Positions 42,644 through 52,369 of a stretch of DNA of 64,000 nt are shown in pieces (position 1 is the first letter of the stretch; each line of letters starts with the position of its first letter). The stretch is taken from contig NZ_CP109592.1 in the NCBI RefSeq assembly GCF_036250675.1, positions 2,356,001 to 2,420,000 of the forward strand, read 5' to 3'. The DNA comes from Streptomyces sp. NBC_01689. GTDB taxonomy: Bacteria; Actinomycetota; Actinomycetes; Streptomycetales; Streptomycetaceae. The position numbers were made by a program, and so were the translations under genes. The notes below the pieces were generated by a model, which saw only the letters and a program-made list of their open reading frames with translations, was not told the origin of the DNA and did no database searches.

Positions 42644-44605
42644 TCAGTGGCGGTCGCCCGGGATCCGGCGGGCGGTGCCCGGATCGCGTACGCCCTCGTG
42701 GACGGCCGGGCCGGCGGCCCTGCCGGTCCCCGCGGTCGCCCTGCCGAAGGCCTCGGCCCCTCCGACCACCGGGACCCGCGCCGAGGTTCGGGCCAGGTCG
42801 AGTGTCAGGCTCGGGGTGCTCGACGGCGGGTCGATGAGATCCCGGTCGGTGCCGGCGACGATCAGCGCGAGCCGGTGGCCCGCCGGCACGACGTGGTCGG
42901 TGGGGGCCAGGTCGAGCGTGATCGTGTAGGCCTTGCCGGGAATCAGGGGTACTCCCTTGCGCGGCGAGGCGGAGGTGCCCAGGTCGGCCCAGCCCCGGCT
43001 GAGGACGGTGGCGTCGACGGCGGTCGTCGCCGCCGCGGTGACCTTGTAGCAGGAGCTGTCGCCCGCGGTGCTGGCTCCCCAGCAGGTCCGGTCGGTGAGG
43101 GTGGTGATGCCCTCGCCGCCGCCCGCGTAGTCCCGGATGGTGTCGGCGCCGAGGTCGACCAGGACCGCGCTGAGGTGGGCGGTGGAGGTGGTCGGCGTCG
43201 CGGTGACCGTCACCGCGGAGGAGCCGGACAGCCGCAGGTCCTCGGTCAGCGGCCTGGTGACGAACCCGGCCTTCTCCGCGGTGGACCGGTCGACGTGGGC
43301 CGCCCAGTCGGTCTCGCTCAGGGACGGGTCGTCGGTGAACGTCTCCGTTCCGGAGCCCTTGCGCAGTCCGAGGGTGCCGACGCCCTGCTGGGCGCCGGTG
43401 CCGGGACGGAGCGTGGTCGTCCGGGTGGAGCGGGGCGGCCAGACGGACGTGGTGACCCACTGGTCGGGATGGCGTTCGATGTCCGCCATGGGGGCGCGGT
43501 CGATCCCGTTGTCGTAGCCGAGGAGTTCGTGGTCGAACCAGCGGTGCAGGGTGTCGACCCAGGCGCCGCGGCGGTAGTCGAACGGGTCGACGTGACCGGT
43601 CTGGGAGAGCCAGATCTTGCGTTCGACGCCGTGCTTGGCGAGGGCGCTCCACCACTGGCCGAAGTTCTTGGTGCGGACGTTGAGGTCCTGCATGCCGTGC
43701 ACGAGGAAGACGCTGGCCCGGACCTTGCCGGCGTCCTTCACGTAGTCGCGCTCGGTCCAGAACGGCGTCCAGTCGCCGGTGCGCGGGGCGCCCGCGACGA
43801 TCTTCTGCTGGACGGCGGCGCACCTGGCCCGGGCGTCGGGACTGTCGACGTAGTCGGAGAGCCAGTCGGGGCCCGAGTCGTAGAGCGGGGCGCCCTGGGC
43901 GAAGTAGTAGTCGTACCAGGAGGAGATGGCGCTGATCGGCACGATGGTCTTCAGACCCTCGACGCCGGTGGCCGCGACTCCGTTGGCGATGGTGCCGTCC
44001 CAGCTCTTGCCGATCATGCCGGTCCGGCCGTTGGTCCAGGTGGCCCTGGCCCGGTCGGCGCCGGTACGGGTGGTGTAGGCCCTGGCCCGGCCGTTCAGCC
44101 AGTCGACGACCGCTTTCGCGGACTGGATGTCGGAGCGGCCCCCGACATCCACGCAGCCGTCGGAGCGATTGGTTCCGGCCAGGTCGACGCCGACGACCGC
44201 GTAGCCGCGGGGTACGAAGAAATTGTCGTAGAAGAGGGGCATCTGGACGACGTCGCCGTGGGCGTCGTACGTCTTGAGCTGGCTCTCGTTGCCGCGTCCG
44301 CAGCAGGAGTAGTACGGACTGGCGTCCATGATCACGGGCACCTTGCGGCCCTGCTGGGCGGGTTCCCGGGGTCGCACGATGTCGACGGCGACGCGGTCGT
44401 TCCTTCCGTCTCCGTCGCCGTCGAGGCCGGTGTCCACCCAGACGGACTCGCGGACGGCGTTGTCGTAGGAGTAGACCGGGGCGCTCTCCCGCACGGCGGC
44501 GTGCGCGGCGGCGGGGGTGAGGAAGGCGGCCATGAGTGCGGCCGTGGCCACCGTCGCGAGCGATCTCCAGGTCGTGAAGCGCCTGCGGCGCGCTGGTATC
44601 GGCAT
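42644..44605 (-). CDS. Secreted Xaa-Pro dipeptidyl-peptidase (S15/CocE-NonD)
   Basis: A 653-residue exported hydrolase. An Arg-rich N-terminus, hydrophobic helix (about 13-33) and A-A-H-A-A cleavage site form a signal peptide, possibly Tat because of RRRR. The alpha/beta-hydrolase core has the nucleophile in GKSWDGT (Ser near 197), Asp in the LVHGMQDLNV block and His in SQTGHVDPF. The C-terminal jelly-roll domain (about 400-610) is that of S15 peptidases. It removes X-Pro dipeptides from peptide N-termini outside the cell. A family alternative is a CocE-type esterase. It is divergent from a secreted M1 aminopeptidase, which makes a peptide-scavenging pair. Confidence 0.9.
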   Translation of the reverse strand: MPIPARRRRFTTWRSLATVATAALMAAFLTPAAAHAAVRESAPVYSYDNAVRESVWVDTGLDGDGDGRNDRVAVDIVRPREPAQQGRKVPVIMDASPYYSCCGRGNESQLKTYDAHGDVVQMPLFYDNFFVPRGYAVVGVDLAGTNRSDGCVDVGGRSDIQSAKAVVDWLNGRARAYTTRTGADRARATWTNGRTGMIGKSWDGTIANGVAATGVEGLKTIVPISAISSWYDYYFAQGAPLYDSGPDWLSDYVDSPDARARCAAVQQKIVAGAPRTGDWTPFWTERDYVKDAGKVRASVFLVHGMQDLNVRTKNFGQWWSALAKHGVERKIWLSQTGHVDPFDYRRGAWVDTLHRWFDHELLGYDNGIDRAPMADIERHPDQWVTTSVWPPRSTRTTTLRPGTGAQQGVGTLGLRKGSGTETFTDDPSLSETDWAAHVDRSTAEKAGFVTRPLTEDLRLSGSSAVTVTATPTTSTAHLSAVLVDLGADTIRDYAGGGEGITTLTDRTCWGASTAGDSSCYKVTAAATTAVDATVLSRGWADLGTSASPRKGVPLIPGKAYTITLDLAPTDHVVPAGHRLALIVAGTDRDLIDPPSSTPSLTLDLARTSARVPVVGGAEAFGRATAGTGRAAGPAVHEGVRDPGTARRIPGDRH

Positions 44606-44821
44606 GCGCGGACGGTACCCCGGTCAACTCCTGTGCAAAAGGGGGCACTTGGAGGGCCGGTGGAAGAAGGCCCCGGGACGGGCCGAAGGGGTGCGGGCCG
44701 CCCGCGAAAGGTGTCGGCCGAATGGCGATCGTGTGACAGGGGTGGCCATGGACACGATCGGGGTCACAGGGACTCAATAGGCTCCGAACAGACTTTGTGC
44801 CCCCACGACTTGGAGCTTGAC

Positions 44822-46321
44822 GTGCATCGCAGACTCATCGCCCCGGGCGCGCTCGCCGCCGCCCTGCTGCTGGCCGTCCCGGCCTCGGCGGCGGACTACA
44901 CCCCCGGGGCGCCGGGCATCGGCGACCCCTACTACCCGGCCTACGGCAACGGCGGGTACGACGTCTCGCACTACGACCTCCGGCTCACCTACCGGCCCAC
45001 GACGGACGAGTTGGAGGGCACGGCCACCCTGTCGGCCACCACCACACAGGACCTCTCACGTTTCGACCTGGACTTCCTGCTGGACGTGAGCGAGGTGCGG
45101 GTCAACGGCGCGAAGGCCTCGTTCGCCGCCTCGGGCCGGCACGAGCTGGAGATCACGCCGGCGACCCCGCTGCCGAAGGGCACGCCCGTCACGGTGGTGG
45201 TCCGCTACAGCGGAGTGCCCTCGACGAAGAGCGCCTACGGTTTCTCGACCTGGCACCGCACCCCGGACGGCGCCGTCGCGGCGGACGAGCCCGAGTCGGC
45301 GTGGTGGTGGTACCCGAGCAACGACCACCCGAGCGACAAGGCGACCTACGACGTCTCGGTGGCCGTGCCGGACGGCACCCAGGCCATCTCCAACGGCACG
45401 CTCCAGTCGTCGAGTTCGCGGCTGGGCTGGACCCGCTACAACTGGCGCTCGAACAAGCCGCAGGCGACCTATCTGACCACGCTCGCGATCGGCAGGTTCG
45501 ACCTCACCACCGGGACGACCTCCGACGGGGTTCCGGTCGTCAACGCGTACAGCAAGGACCTCGGCGACAACGACGGGGCCGCGCGGGCGAGCGTCGAGCG
45601 GACCGGGGAGATCGTCGACTGGCTGACCGGCTACTTCGGGCCGTATCCCTTCAACTCGGTGGGCGGTTACGTCCCGAACACCACCACCGGGTACGCGCTG
45701 GAGACGCAGACGCGCGTCTACTACAGCCCCCGGCAGTTCGCGAACGGCTCCAACACCTCTGTGGTCGTTCACGAGTTGGCGCACCAGTGGTACGGCGACG
45801 ACGTGTCACTGGCCGGGTGGAAGGACATCTGGATCAACGAGGGCTTCGCACGGTACGCGCAGTGGCTCTGGTCGGAGCACGAGGGCGAGGGGACGACACA
45901 GGAGCTCGCGGACTACACGTACGCGTCGCACCCTGCGGACGACGTCTTCTGGACCGTGAAGCCCGGTGACCCCGGCCCGGACAACCAGTTCGACACCGCC
46001 GTCTACGACCGCGGGGCGCTGGCGATCCAGGCGCTGCGCGACGAGATCGGGGACGACGCGTTCTTCACCGTGCTGAAGGGGTGGCCGAAGCAGCACCCGT
46101 ACGGGAACGCCACGGTCGAGGACTTCCGCACGTACGCCGAGGCGGTCTCCGGCCGGTCCCTCGCGGGCCTCTTCGACACCTGGCTGTTCCAGCCCTCGAA
46201 GCCGGCCGGACCCGCGGCGCGGGGCGTCTCGCTCGCCGGGGCGCGGACCGCGAAGACGATTCCGGCGCGGCCCAGGTCGTGGAAGAAGATCGAGGCGACC
46301 GACTCCGTGCACTCCGGCTGA
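44822..46321 (+). CDS. Secreted M1-family metallopeptidase
   Basis: A 499-residue exported zinc peptidase. The signal peptide (about 1-25) ends at PASAAD. The zinc site is HELAHQW followed 18 residues on by NEGFARY (HExxH-x18-E). The exopeptidase motif GxMEN of classical aminopeptidases is replaced by GYALETQTR, as in other Streptomyces secreted members; its Glu probably still binds the substrate N-terminus. The C-terminal domain is short compared with the 850-residue PepN type. The GTG at 44822 follows TTGGAG. It is divergent from the Xaa-Pro peptidase and ends at a hairpin. Confidence 0.9.
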   Translation: MHRRLIAPGALAAALLLAVPASAADYTPGAPGIGDPYYPAYGNGGYDVSHYDLRLTYRPTTDELEGTATLSATTTQDLSRFDLDFLLDVSEVRVNGAKASFAASGRHELEITPATPLPKGTPVTVVVRYSGVPSTKSAYGFSTWHRTPDGAVAADEPESAWWWYPSNDHPSDKATYDVSVAVPDGTQAISNGTLQSSSSRLGWTRYNWRSNKPQATYLTTLAIGRFDLTTGTTSDGVPVVNAYSKDLGDNDGAARASVERTGEIVDWLTGYFGPYPFNSVGGYVPNTTTGYALETQTRVYYSPRQFANGSNTSVVVHELAHQWYGDDVSLAGWKDIWINEGFARYAQWLWSEHEGEGTTQELADYTYASHPADDVFWTVKPGDPGPDNQFDTAVYDRGALAIQALRDEIGDDAFFTVLKGWPKQHPYGNATVEDFRTYAEAVSGRSLAGLFDTWLFQPSKPAGPAARGVSLAGARTAKTIPARPRSWKKIEATDSVHSG

Positions 46322-46359
46322 GCGCGGCCCGGCGGCCCGCCGGGGTCCGGTGCGCTTTT

Positions 46360-46399
46360 CGGTCGGCCGTCCGTCCCGTCCGGGGCGGGCGGCCGACCG
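46360..46399. terminator. Hairpin terminator after M1 peptidase
   Basis: An 18-bp stem with two G-U pairs (46360-46377 with 46382-46399) and a 4-nt loop, between the convergent M1 and ATP-synthase-b-like genes. It is followed by a short ccgg repeat. Confidence 0.7.
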
Positions 46400-46495
46400 G
46401 CCGGCCGGCCGGCCGTCGCAAGGTGTGCGAGCCGTCCCGGACACGGGCGGCCCCCCGCGGGTCCGGCGACCGGGCCCACGCGGTGACGACAGGAT

Positions 46496-46972
46496 TCAGC
46501 CGCCCTGTTCCGCGGGGGCGCCGAGTCCCTCCCCCACGATCCGGCTCACCAGGTTCGAGGCCAGTTCGGACACCGATATGCGCAGTTCGACCTCGGCGGC
46601 CGCGCGGTCGGCGTCGTTCCGGGCACGGTCCCCGGCCGGGGCGGCGTCGTGGGCGCGCGGCGCGGCCTGCCGGGTCTGGAGGTTCACGACAGCGGCCTGG
46701 GACGGGACCCGCGGCCGGATCCGGACGGTGTCGCGCGGGGCCTCGGCCAGCAGCGCCTCGGTCTGGGCGCGTTCACGTTCGGCGCGGGCGCGCACGGCCT
46801 CGGACCGCTCCCCGGTGCAGTCGTCCGCGTCGCGCCGCGCCGTGAGCAGCCGGTTCACCCGGGGCAGGGCACGGGCGACGAGCAGGCCGACGAGGGCGAC
46901 CAGCGGCAACGCGAGCAGCAGATCCCGAACCTTCGGGTCGAGCGGGCCGATCGGGTACGGGACGCGATCCAT
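46496..46972 (-). CDS. Orphan F-type ATP synthase b-subunit-like protein
   Basis: A 158-residue protein with one N-terminal membrane helix (about 13-32) ending in ARALPRVNRLL, then a long charged, Ala/Glu/Arg-rich helical stalk, and a C-terminus VSELASNLVSRIVGE. This is the layout and end motif of AtpF (b subunit), compare LLPNINKVL and LASRIVGE in the actinobacterial subunit. No other atp gene is nearby, so it cannot simply be the main b subunit. The start is uncertain (ATG 46972 or GTG 46993). It may be a stalk variant or an unrelated membrane-anchored coiled coil. Confidence 0.6.
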   Translation of the reverse strand: MDRVPYPIGPLDPKVRDLLLALPLVALVGLLVARALPRVNRLLTARRDADDCTGERSEAVRARAERERAQTEALLAEAPRDTVRIRPRVPSQAAVVNLQTRQAAPRAHDAAPAGDRARNDADRAAAEVELRISVSELASNLVSRIVGEGLGAPAEQGG

Positions 46973-47121
46973 GACCGTGATGTACCCGCTCACCGGTACG
47001 GACCAAGCCCGCGCCCGCCACAGTTGGCCGAAATCGACAACCGGCCACGCTCCAGGACCGTCCCACGCGGCGGTCACCCGCCGTGGCGGTCTCCCGTCGT
47101 GGCCGTCACCCGTCGTGGTCG

Positions 47122-47604
47122 TCACCCGTCGTGGCCGTACACCGTCACCGCGATCCCCCGTGCCGCCAGCCGCCCGGTCACGAGGGGCTCCACACGCGCC
47201 CAGGTGCCGCCCGCCAGGCCGCAGCCGATGCGGGGCATGTGGTGGACGGAAGCGTCGAGCCCGGCCGCCCGGTCCGCGAGCCGTCCGAGCGCCGTGTCGA
47301 TCGCCTCGTACCGGACGGGCACCCCCTCGCCGCGGCTCCGGATGCCCCGTTGGCCGATCAGGTTCGCGACCCACAGGGACGGCTCGACCTGGACGAACTG
47401 AGCGGCACCCAGCCCGAAGTCGTTGGATGCGCGGCCGCGGTACCCGGCGCGGTAGGCCCTCTCGGGCTCCGGCCGGCGACGAGAGAGCGCGAGCACGAAG
47501 CCGCGTCCCCAGCCCCCGATGTCGTTGCAGACATGAGCGATCAGCCTGACGCCGCCCGCCGACGGAACGGTGGCGTCACCCCGGACATACGTGATCTCCG
47601 ACAT
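47122..47604 (-). CDS. Macro-domain protein (TARG1/Appr-1''-p processing type)
   Basis: A 160-residue stand-alone macro domain that would bind or hydrolyse ADP-ribose adducts. The N-terminal YVRGDAT, the HVCNDIGGWGRGF loop (24-36) and RIGCGLAGG (near 125-133) are the ADP-ribose-binding segments; the last matches the glycine-rich catalytic loop of TARG1-like enzymes. The Asp of NDIGG and the Gly-rich loop are present, which supports hydrolase activity. Intact. It is followed by a hisATP-synthase-b-like gene and preceded by the permease, both on the same strand, with no toxin or ART gene next to it. Confidence 0.87.
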   Translation of the reverse strand: MSEITYVRGDATVPSAGGVRLIAHVCNDIGGWGRGFVLALSRRRPEPERAYRAGYRGRASNDFGLGAAQFVQVEPSLWVANLIGQRGIRSRGEGVPVRYEAIDTALGRLADRAAGLDASVHHMPRIGCGLAGGTWARVEPLVTGRLAARGIAVTVYGHDG

Positions 47605-47665
47605 GACGCCACCGTAGAAGCGGGGTCTGACAACGCCCGCGGTACGACCGCCGGGCGGCGGGCCG

Positions 47666-49135
47666 CTACCTCGTCATACCGCTGAGCTCCTCCTCCGCGG
47701 TCCTCTCGACCCGGCGGCGGACCGCGAACCAGCCGCCGACCAGCAGGGCCGCGATCACCGGGATGAGCAGCAGGGTCTTGCGGCCGACCTCCGGGTCGTC
47801 CCACATCAGGGCGAGCACGGACAGCAGGAAGAGGATCGTCACGGTCTCCGTGACGGGGCTGCCGGGGAGGCGGAAGGACGGACGGGTGAGCAGGCCGGCC
47901 CTGGCGCGGCGGACGAAGACCAGGTGGCAGATCATGATGATCACCCAGGTGCTGATGATGCCCAGCGACGCCACGTTCAGGACGATCTCGAAGGCCTGGT
48001 CGGGCATGAGGTAGTTGAGGACGACACCGAGCACGCACACCGCGCAGGTGAGCAGGATGCCGCCGTAGGGCACCTGGCTGCGGTTCATCCGGGCGGTGAA
48101 CCGGGGCGCGGAGCCCGCGGTCGCCATGGAGCGCAGGATGCGTCCGGTGGAGTACAGGCCGGAGTTCAGCGAGGACATCGCCGCGGTGAGCACGACCAGG
48201 TTCATGACGTCACCGGCGCCCGAGACACCGATCTTCGAGAGGACCGTGACGAAGGGGCTCTCGTCGGCCGAGTAGACCGAGCCGGGGAGCAGCAGCGCGA
48301 GCAGCACGACCGAGCCGACGTAGAAGAGGCCGACGCGCCACATGATCGAGTTCACCGCGCGCGGCACGACCTTCTGGGGCTCGGCGGTCTCGCCGGCCGC
48401 GACACCCACCAGTTCCAGGGCCGCGTATGCGAAGATCACGCCCTGCATCACGAGGACGACCGGCATCAGGCCGTGCGGGAGGAGGCCGCCGTGGTCGGTG
48501 ATGACGCTCAGACCGGGCTTGCGGCCGTCCACGTCGTGCTGGGTGGCCAGCAGGAAGATGCCGACCAGCATGAAGGCGACGAGGGTGGCGACCTTGATGA
48601 TCGCGAACCAGAACTCCATCTCGCCGAAGATCTTGACCGAGATCAGGTTGACGGCCAGGACCACCGCGAGGGCGATCAGGGCCAGCACCCACTGCGGGAT
48701 GTCGGTGAAGAAGCTCCAGTAGTGGGTGTAGAGCGCGATCGCGGTGATGTCGGCGATACCGGTCGTCGACCAGTTGAGGAAGTACATCCACCCGGCGACG
48801 TAGGCGCCCTTCTCGCCGAGGAACTCTCGCGCGTACGACACGAAGGACCCGGAGGAGGGCCGGTAGAGGACCAGCTCGCCGAGGGCGCGCACGACGAAGA
48901 AGGCGAAGGTTCCGCAGACGAGGTACGCGATCGCCAGCGCGGGGCCCGCGGTGTGGAGGCGGCCGCCCGCGCCCAGGAAGAGTCCGGTGCCGATCGCGCC
49001 ACCGATGGCGATCATGTTGACGTGGCGTGGCTTGAGGGCCTTGCTGTAGCCGGCGTCGCCCGCGTCCGCGGGCGGGCGGGCGGCGTCGGTACGGGATGCG
49101 GTGGCCTTGGCCGTGTCTACGGCGTCCTTGCTCAC
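47666..49135 (-). CDS. Amino-acid permease (AnsP/GabP-like APC)
   Basis: A 489-residue APC-superfamily symporter with 12 predicted membrane helices. The first-helix motif [17 protein letters not shown] (41-57) and the following [11 protein letters not shown] are typical of the AnsP/CycA/GabP cluster that imports neutral amino acids; the E-W-T-like [14 protein letters not shown] segment is also conserved. The N-terminal 30 residues are polar and variable. The GTG at 49135 was chosen; another in-frame GTG lies twelve bases earlier. Two stacked palindromes lie about 150 bp upstream. The substrate is unproven. Confidence 0.88.
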   Translation of the reverse strand: MSKDAVDTAKATASRTDAARPPADAGDAGYSKALKPRHVNMIAIGGAIGTGLFLGAGGRLHTAGPALAIAYLVCGTFAFFVVRALGELVLYRPSSGSFVSYAREFLGEKGAYVAGWMYFLNWSTTGIADITAIALYTHYWSFFTDIPQWVLALIALAVVLAVNLISVKIFGEMEFWFAIIKVATLVAFMLVGIFLLATQHDVDGRKPGLSVITDHGGLLPHGLMPVVLVMQGVIFAYAALELVGVAAGETAEPQKVVPRAVNSIMWRVGLFYVGSVVLLALLLPGSVYSADESPFVTVLSKIGVSGAGDVMNLVVLTAAMSSLNSGLYSTGRILRSMATAGSAPRFTARMNRSQVPYGGILLTCAVCVLGVVLNYLMPDQAFEIVLNVASLGIISTWVIIMICHLVFVRRARAGLLTRPSFRLPGSPVTETVTILFLLSVLALMWDDPEVGRKTLLLIPVIAALLVGGWFAVRRRVERTAEEELSGMTR

Positions 49136-49282
49136 GGGTGGATCCACTCTCTGGTGCGCCCGGCGCACTGTGCACGCGGGTCCGGACATGTCGCGGCCCG
49201 TACCTCCCCTGTCGCGGCACGGACCAAGGAGCCACCTTCCCCACGAGTCCGCGCGTACGCGATGGCACACCTCACATCGCGG

Positions 49283-49304
49283 AACATCTCACATGTTGAT
49301 CAAC
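49283..49304. promoter_or_regulatory. Stacked palindromes upstream of the permease
   Basis: aacatCTCACatgtt (5+5+5, 49283-49297) overlaps the perfect 10-bp palindrome gttgatcaac (49295-49304); CTCACAT also repeats directly at 49271. This AT-richer patch is where the permease promoter should lie, just beyond the ligase gene end. Candidate regulator site. Confidence 0.35.
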
Positions 49305-49321
49305 AACGTCTCCGTCGCAGG

Positions 49322-51172
49322 TCAGGAGGTGTACAGCTGCTCTATCAGGTCCCCGTAGCGCTCCCGCACCACTTCCCGGCGCAGCTTCAGCGAGGGCGTG
49401 AGCTCGCCTGTGGCGGGGCCCCATTCCCGGTCGAGCACGCGGTAGCGCCGGATCTGCTCGGTGCGGCTCAGGCGTGCGTTCGCCCGCGCCACCGCCCCGG
49501 CTACCGCCTCCGCCAGTTCCGCCGGGGATCCCACCGCCGCGGGGTCCGGGACGAGCAGGGCCACCAGGTAGGGGCGGCCGTCGCCGTGGACGTAGGCCTG
49601 GTCGACGACGGGGTGCTCCTTGAGCGTGTTCTCCACGTGGGCGGGCGCGACGTTCTTGCCCGTCGAGGTCACGATCATCTCCTTCTTGCGGCCGGTCAGG
49701 AGGAGGAAGCCGTCCTCGTCGATCCGTCCGATGTCGCCGGTCGCGAACCAGCCCTCCGCGTCGCGGGCGTCCTCGACCGTGCCGTCCTCGCGCAGATAGC
49801 CGTCGAAGACGGTCGCGCCGCGCACCAGGATCTCGCCGTCCGCAGCGGTGCGCAGCTCCAGGCCGTCCAGAGGTCTGCCGACCGAACCGCGGCGGAACGC
49901 GGCCGGACCGTTGGTCGTGGCGACGCCCGTCGTCTCGGTCAGCCCCCAGGCGTCCATGATCACCAGTCCGAAGCCCGCCCAGAAGTCCGCCACGTCCGGG
50001 GCCAGCGGAGCCGAGGCGCTCGCCGTCCACACCAGGCGGTCGAATCCGGCGAGGGCGAGGACCGGGTCGAGCACCCGCTCCTTGGCCGTCCGGTACGCCT
50101 GCTCCAGCTCGGCGGACGGCTCCTCCCCCCGTTCCCGGCACGCCACGCGCGTGCGGGCCGTTTCCCTGGCCGCGTCCACCGCCTCCCGGCGCGCCGCCGG
50201 GAGCCCCGCGAGGACCGTCCGTACGGCCGCGGCGAGCTTCTCCCACACCCGCGGGACCCCGAAGAACTGTGCCGGGCGCAGCTGCCGGGCAACCGCCCCG
50301 ACCTGCGCCGGATCGGGGCACAGGTACACGTGCGAGGCGCGGAGGACCGGGAGGTAGATGCCGAGCATGCGCTCCGCGATGTGCGCCAGGGGGAGGTAGC
50401 TGAGGTGCTCGACGTGGTCGGGGAGCTCGACCAGGCGGTTCAGGGCCTGCGCGTTCAGGACCACGTTGCGGTGGGTGACGCGTACGCCTCTGGGCTCACC
50501 CGTGGTGCCCGAGGTGTAGACGACGGTCAGCGGGTCGGTCGCGCGGGTCTCGCGCCAGGCCTTCTCGAAAAGGTCCGTCCGCTCCCGGGCGTCCGCCCCG
50601 AGGAGTCCTCTCTTCTCCAGCACCCCGCCGTTCTTCTCCAGGACGCCCAGGCTCCCGAGCGGCCCGAGGATCTCGTGCTCCTTGAGGGACGCGTACGTCC
50701 GGTGCGGTCCCGCCTCCGCCGCCTCGGCCACCACCAGGCGCTCCAGCCGGGTGTCGGCGTCCGTCAACAACGGTTCCCAGAGGGCGAGTTCGCGGGCGCC
50801 CTCGACGACCGCGAGGCGGGCGCGGCTGTGCCGGGCGATGTGGGCCACCTGTCCGGGCGCCGCGGTGCCGTAGACGGTCACCGGGACCGCGCCCAGGTGG
50901 GTCAGGGCCAGGTCACTGAGCCAGTGTTCGGGGCGGTTGGTCATCATCATCAGGACGTGGTCGCCGCGCTCGACGCCCAGTGCCGCGTATCCGGCGGCCA
51001 GTGCGGCCGCCTCCCGGCGCACCTGACCCCAGCCGAGCGTGGTCCAGCCGGCCGCGGCACCGGTGCGCCAGGACAGGGCCGGGAGGTCCGCGTGGTCCTC
51101 GGCGTTGCGCAACAGCAGGGCGGGGAGCGTGAGTTCGGCGGGGTCCCCGGGGAGTCGCAGGATCTTGGTCAT
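49322..51172 (-). CDS. Long-chain acyl-CoA synthetase (AMP-forming)
   Basis: A 616-residue adenylate-forming ligase that activates fatty acids to acyl-CoA via acyl-AMP. The AMP-binding P-loop is YTSGTTGEPRGV (about 222-233); DAWGLTETTG is the core A5 motif, GWFATGDIGRIDEDGFLLLTGRKKEMI the A7/A8 hinge, and the C-terminal lysine lies in PSLKLRREVV. It has the long-chain FadD15/ACSBG-like architecture with a helical insert (about 330-400). A good ribosome site AGGAGG precedes the ATG. It is divergent from the MerR regulator and precedes the beta-oxidation genes, so it probably feeds them. Confidence 0.92.
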   Translation of the reverse strand: MTKILRLPGDPAELTLPALLLRNAEDHADLPALSWRTGAAAGWTTLGWGQVRREAAALAAGYAALGVERGDHVLMMMTNRPEHWLSDLALTHLGAVPVTVYGTAAPGQVAHIARHSRARLAVVEGARELALWEPLLTDADTRLERLVVAEAAEAGPHRTYASLKEHEILGPLGSLGVLEKNGGVLEKRGLLGADARERTDLFEKAWRETRATDPLTVVYTSGTTGEPRGVRVTHRNVVLNAQALNRLVELPDHVEHLSYLPLAHIAERMLGIYLPVLRASHVYLCPDPAQVGAVARQLRPAQFFGVPRVWEKLAAAVRTVLAGLPAARREAVDAARETARTRVACRERGEEPSAELEQAYRTAKERVLDPVLALAGFDRLVWTASASAPLAPDVADFWAGFGLVIMDAWGLTETTGVATTNGPAAFRRGSVGRPLDGLELRTAADGEILVRGATVFDGYLREDGTVEDARDAEGWFATGDIGRIDEDGFLLLTGRKKEMIVTSTGKNVAPAHVENTLKEHPVVDQAYVHGDGRPYLVALLVPDPAAVGSPAELAEAVAGAVARANARLSRTEQIRRYRVLDREWGPATGELTPSLKLRREVVRERYGDLIEQLYTS

Positions 51173-51369
51173 GACCGCCTCCTGGCGCCATCGGCTCGGC
51201 AATGCGCGTCCCGGCCGTCCTGCCGGGATGACGGATGAACGTACGGAGCGTGCCGGTGGTTCCACGGAGCGTGTCGATCGGGAACCGCTCCGGACGCTTT
51301 CACCACACCGGTGAGACAGCAATACTGTTGCACCTGATCGCTGCACCACCGAAAAGGCGGGGACCTGCC

Positions 51370-52068
51370 ATGACGACGGACACCGAGGGGCCCTCGCTCA
51401 CGGTCGACGAACTGGCCGCGCGCGCGGGCGTCACGGTCCGTACGGTCCGCTTCTACAGCACCAGGGGTCTGCTGCCGCCGCCCGTCATCGGTCCCCGCCG
51501 GGTGGGGCACTACAGCCAGGAGCACCTGGCCCGGCTGGCGCTCATCGAGGAGTTGCAGCGCCAGGGCATGACCCTGGCCGCCATCGAACGTCATCTGCGT
51601 CAGCTGCCGTCCGACCTGAGCGCGCGTGATCTCGCGCTCCACCGTGCGGTGGTGGCCTCCTGGGCGCCGGACGCGGTGGAGGACGTGACGCGCGAGGAGC
51701 TGGAGCGGAGGGCGGGCCGGCCGCTGGACGAGGAGCATCTGGAACGGCTCGTGGCGATGAACGTCGTCGAGCGGGCCGGGGACTCCTTCCGGGTGGACCC
51801 CGGGCTGCTGGGACTCGGTGTCCAGCTCCTCGACGTACCGCTGGCGCACGGGACGATTCTCGCGGCGCAGGGCGTCCTGCTGGAGCACTCGCGGGCCGTG
51901 GCCCACGAGCTGTCAGCGCTGCTGCGGGAGGCGGTGGGCCGGCACGAGTCCGCGGCGGCGGTGCGGTCGCTGTCGGCGCACATGCAGCCGCTGGTGGTGC
52001 AGGCACTGCTGACCACGTTCCAGCGTTCCCTCAAGCGCGAGCTGCGGGAGTGGCTGGAGGAGTCCTGA
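51370..52068 (+). CDS. MerR-family transcriptional regulator
   Basis: A 232-residue MerR-type regulator. Residues about 10-78 form the winged HTH (LTVDELAARAGVTVRTVRFYSTRGLL, then RRVGHYSQEHLARLALIEELQRQG). A linker helix follows, and the C-terminal domain (about 90-232) is an all-helical effector domain without metal-binding cysteines, so it is not a metal sensor. Position opposite the acyl-CoA ligase and beside beta-oxidation genes suggests an acyl-CoA or fatty-acid ligand, as with LiuR/PsrA-type control. The ATG at 51370 follows GGGGACC. Confidence 0.88.
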   Translation: MTTDTEGPSLTVDELAARAGVTVRTVRFYSTRGLLPPPVIGPRRVGHYSQEHLARLALIEELQRQGMTLAAIERHLRQLPSDLSARDLALHRAVVASWAPDAVEDVTREELERRAGRPLDEEHLERLVAMNVVERAGDSFRVDPGLLGLGVQLLDVPLAHGTILAAQGVLLEHSRAVAHELSALLREAVGRHESAAAVRSLSAHMQPLVVQALLTTFQRSLKRELREWLEES

Positions 52069-52259
52069 GCCGTCGGGGTCCTGAGTCTTCGGAGTCCTGG
52101 CGCCCTTGGAGTCCTGCACCAGGAGTCCCGCGCCGAAGGAGTCCCGCACCGTCGGGACGGCGGACCCGTCCGGATCACGGATCCCCTGTGGCCGTGGAGC
52201 CGCCAGGGCCGTGGAGCCGGTCGGGTCCAGCGCCCCCGCGTGCGCCGGGTGGTGCGTAC
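52069..52259. other. Downstream region with irregular ggagtcc repeats
   Basis: Between the MerR stop and the terminator, ggagtcc occurs four times at irregular 14-17 bp spacing (52091-52146). No gene was seen. Confidence 0.5.
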
Positions 52260-52312
52260 CCCCGGGGGCGGGAGCCGGATCGCCGGTCGGCGTCCGGTTC
52301 CCGCCCCCGGGG
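52260..52312. terminator. Long hairpin terminator between MerR and beta-oxidation operon
   Basis: A 20-bp stem with one G-U wobble (52260-52279 with 52293-52312) and a 13-nt loop, between convergent transcripts ending at 52068 and 52370; probably bidirectional. Confidence 0.8.
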
Positions 52313-52369
52313 AGCGGGAGCCAGGCACCCCTCAGGGGCGGTCGTGGTGAAGGTCGTTCCGGTGACGGG

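Noticed and set aside
41586..44777. Open frame of more than 1000 codons on the minus strand spanning the DAO gene and the Xaa-Pro peptidase
   Set aside because: Its composition is Arg/Pro/Gly-rich and low-complexity, and it overlaps two genes with clear motifs; GC-rich DNA leaves such frames open by chance.
42638..44821. Long plus-strand extension of the M1 peptidase frame antisense to the Xaa-Pro peptidase
   Set aside because: The peptidase signal peptide and ribosome site are at 44822; the extension has antisense composition and no family match.
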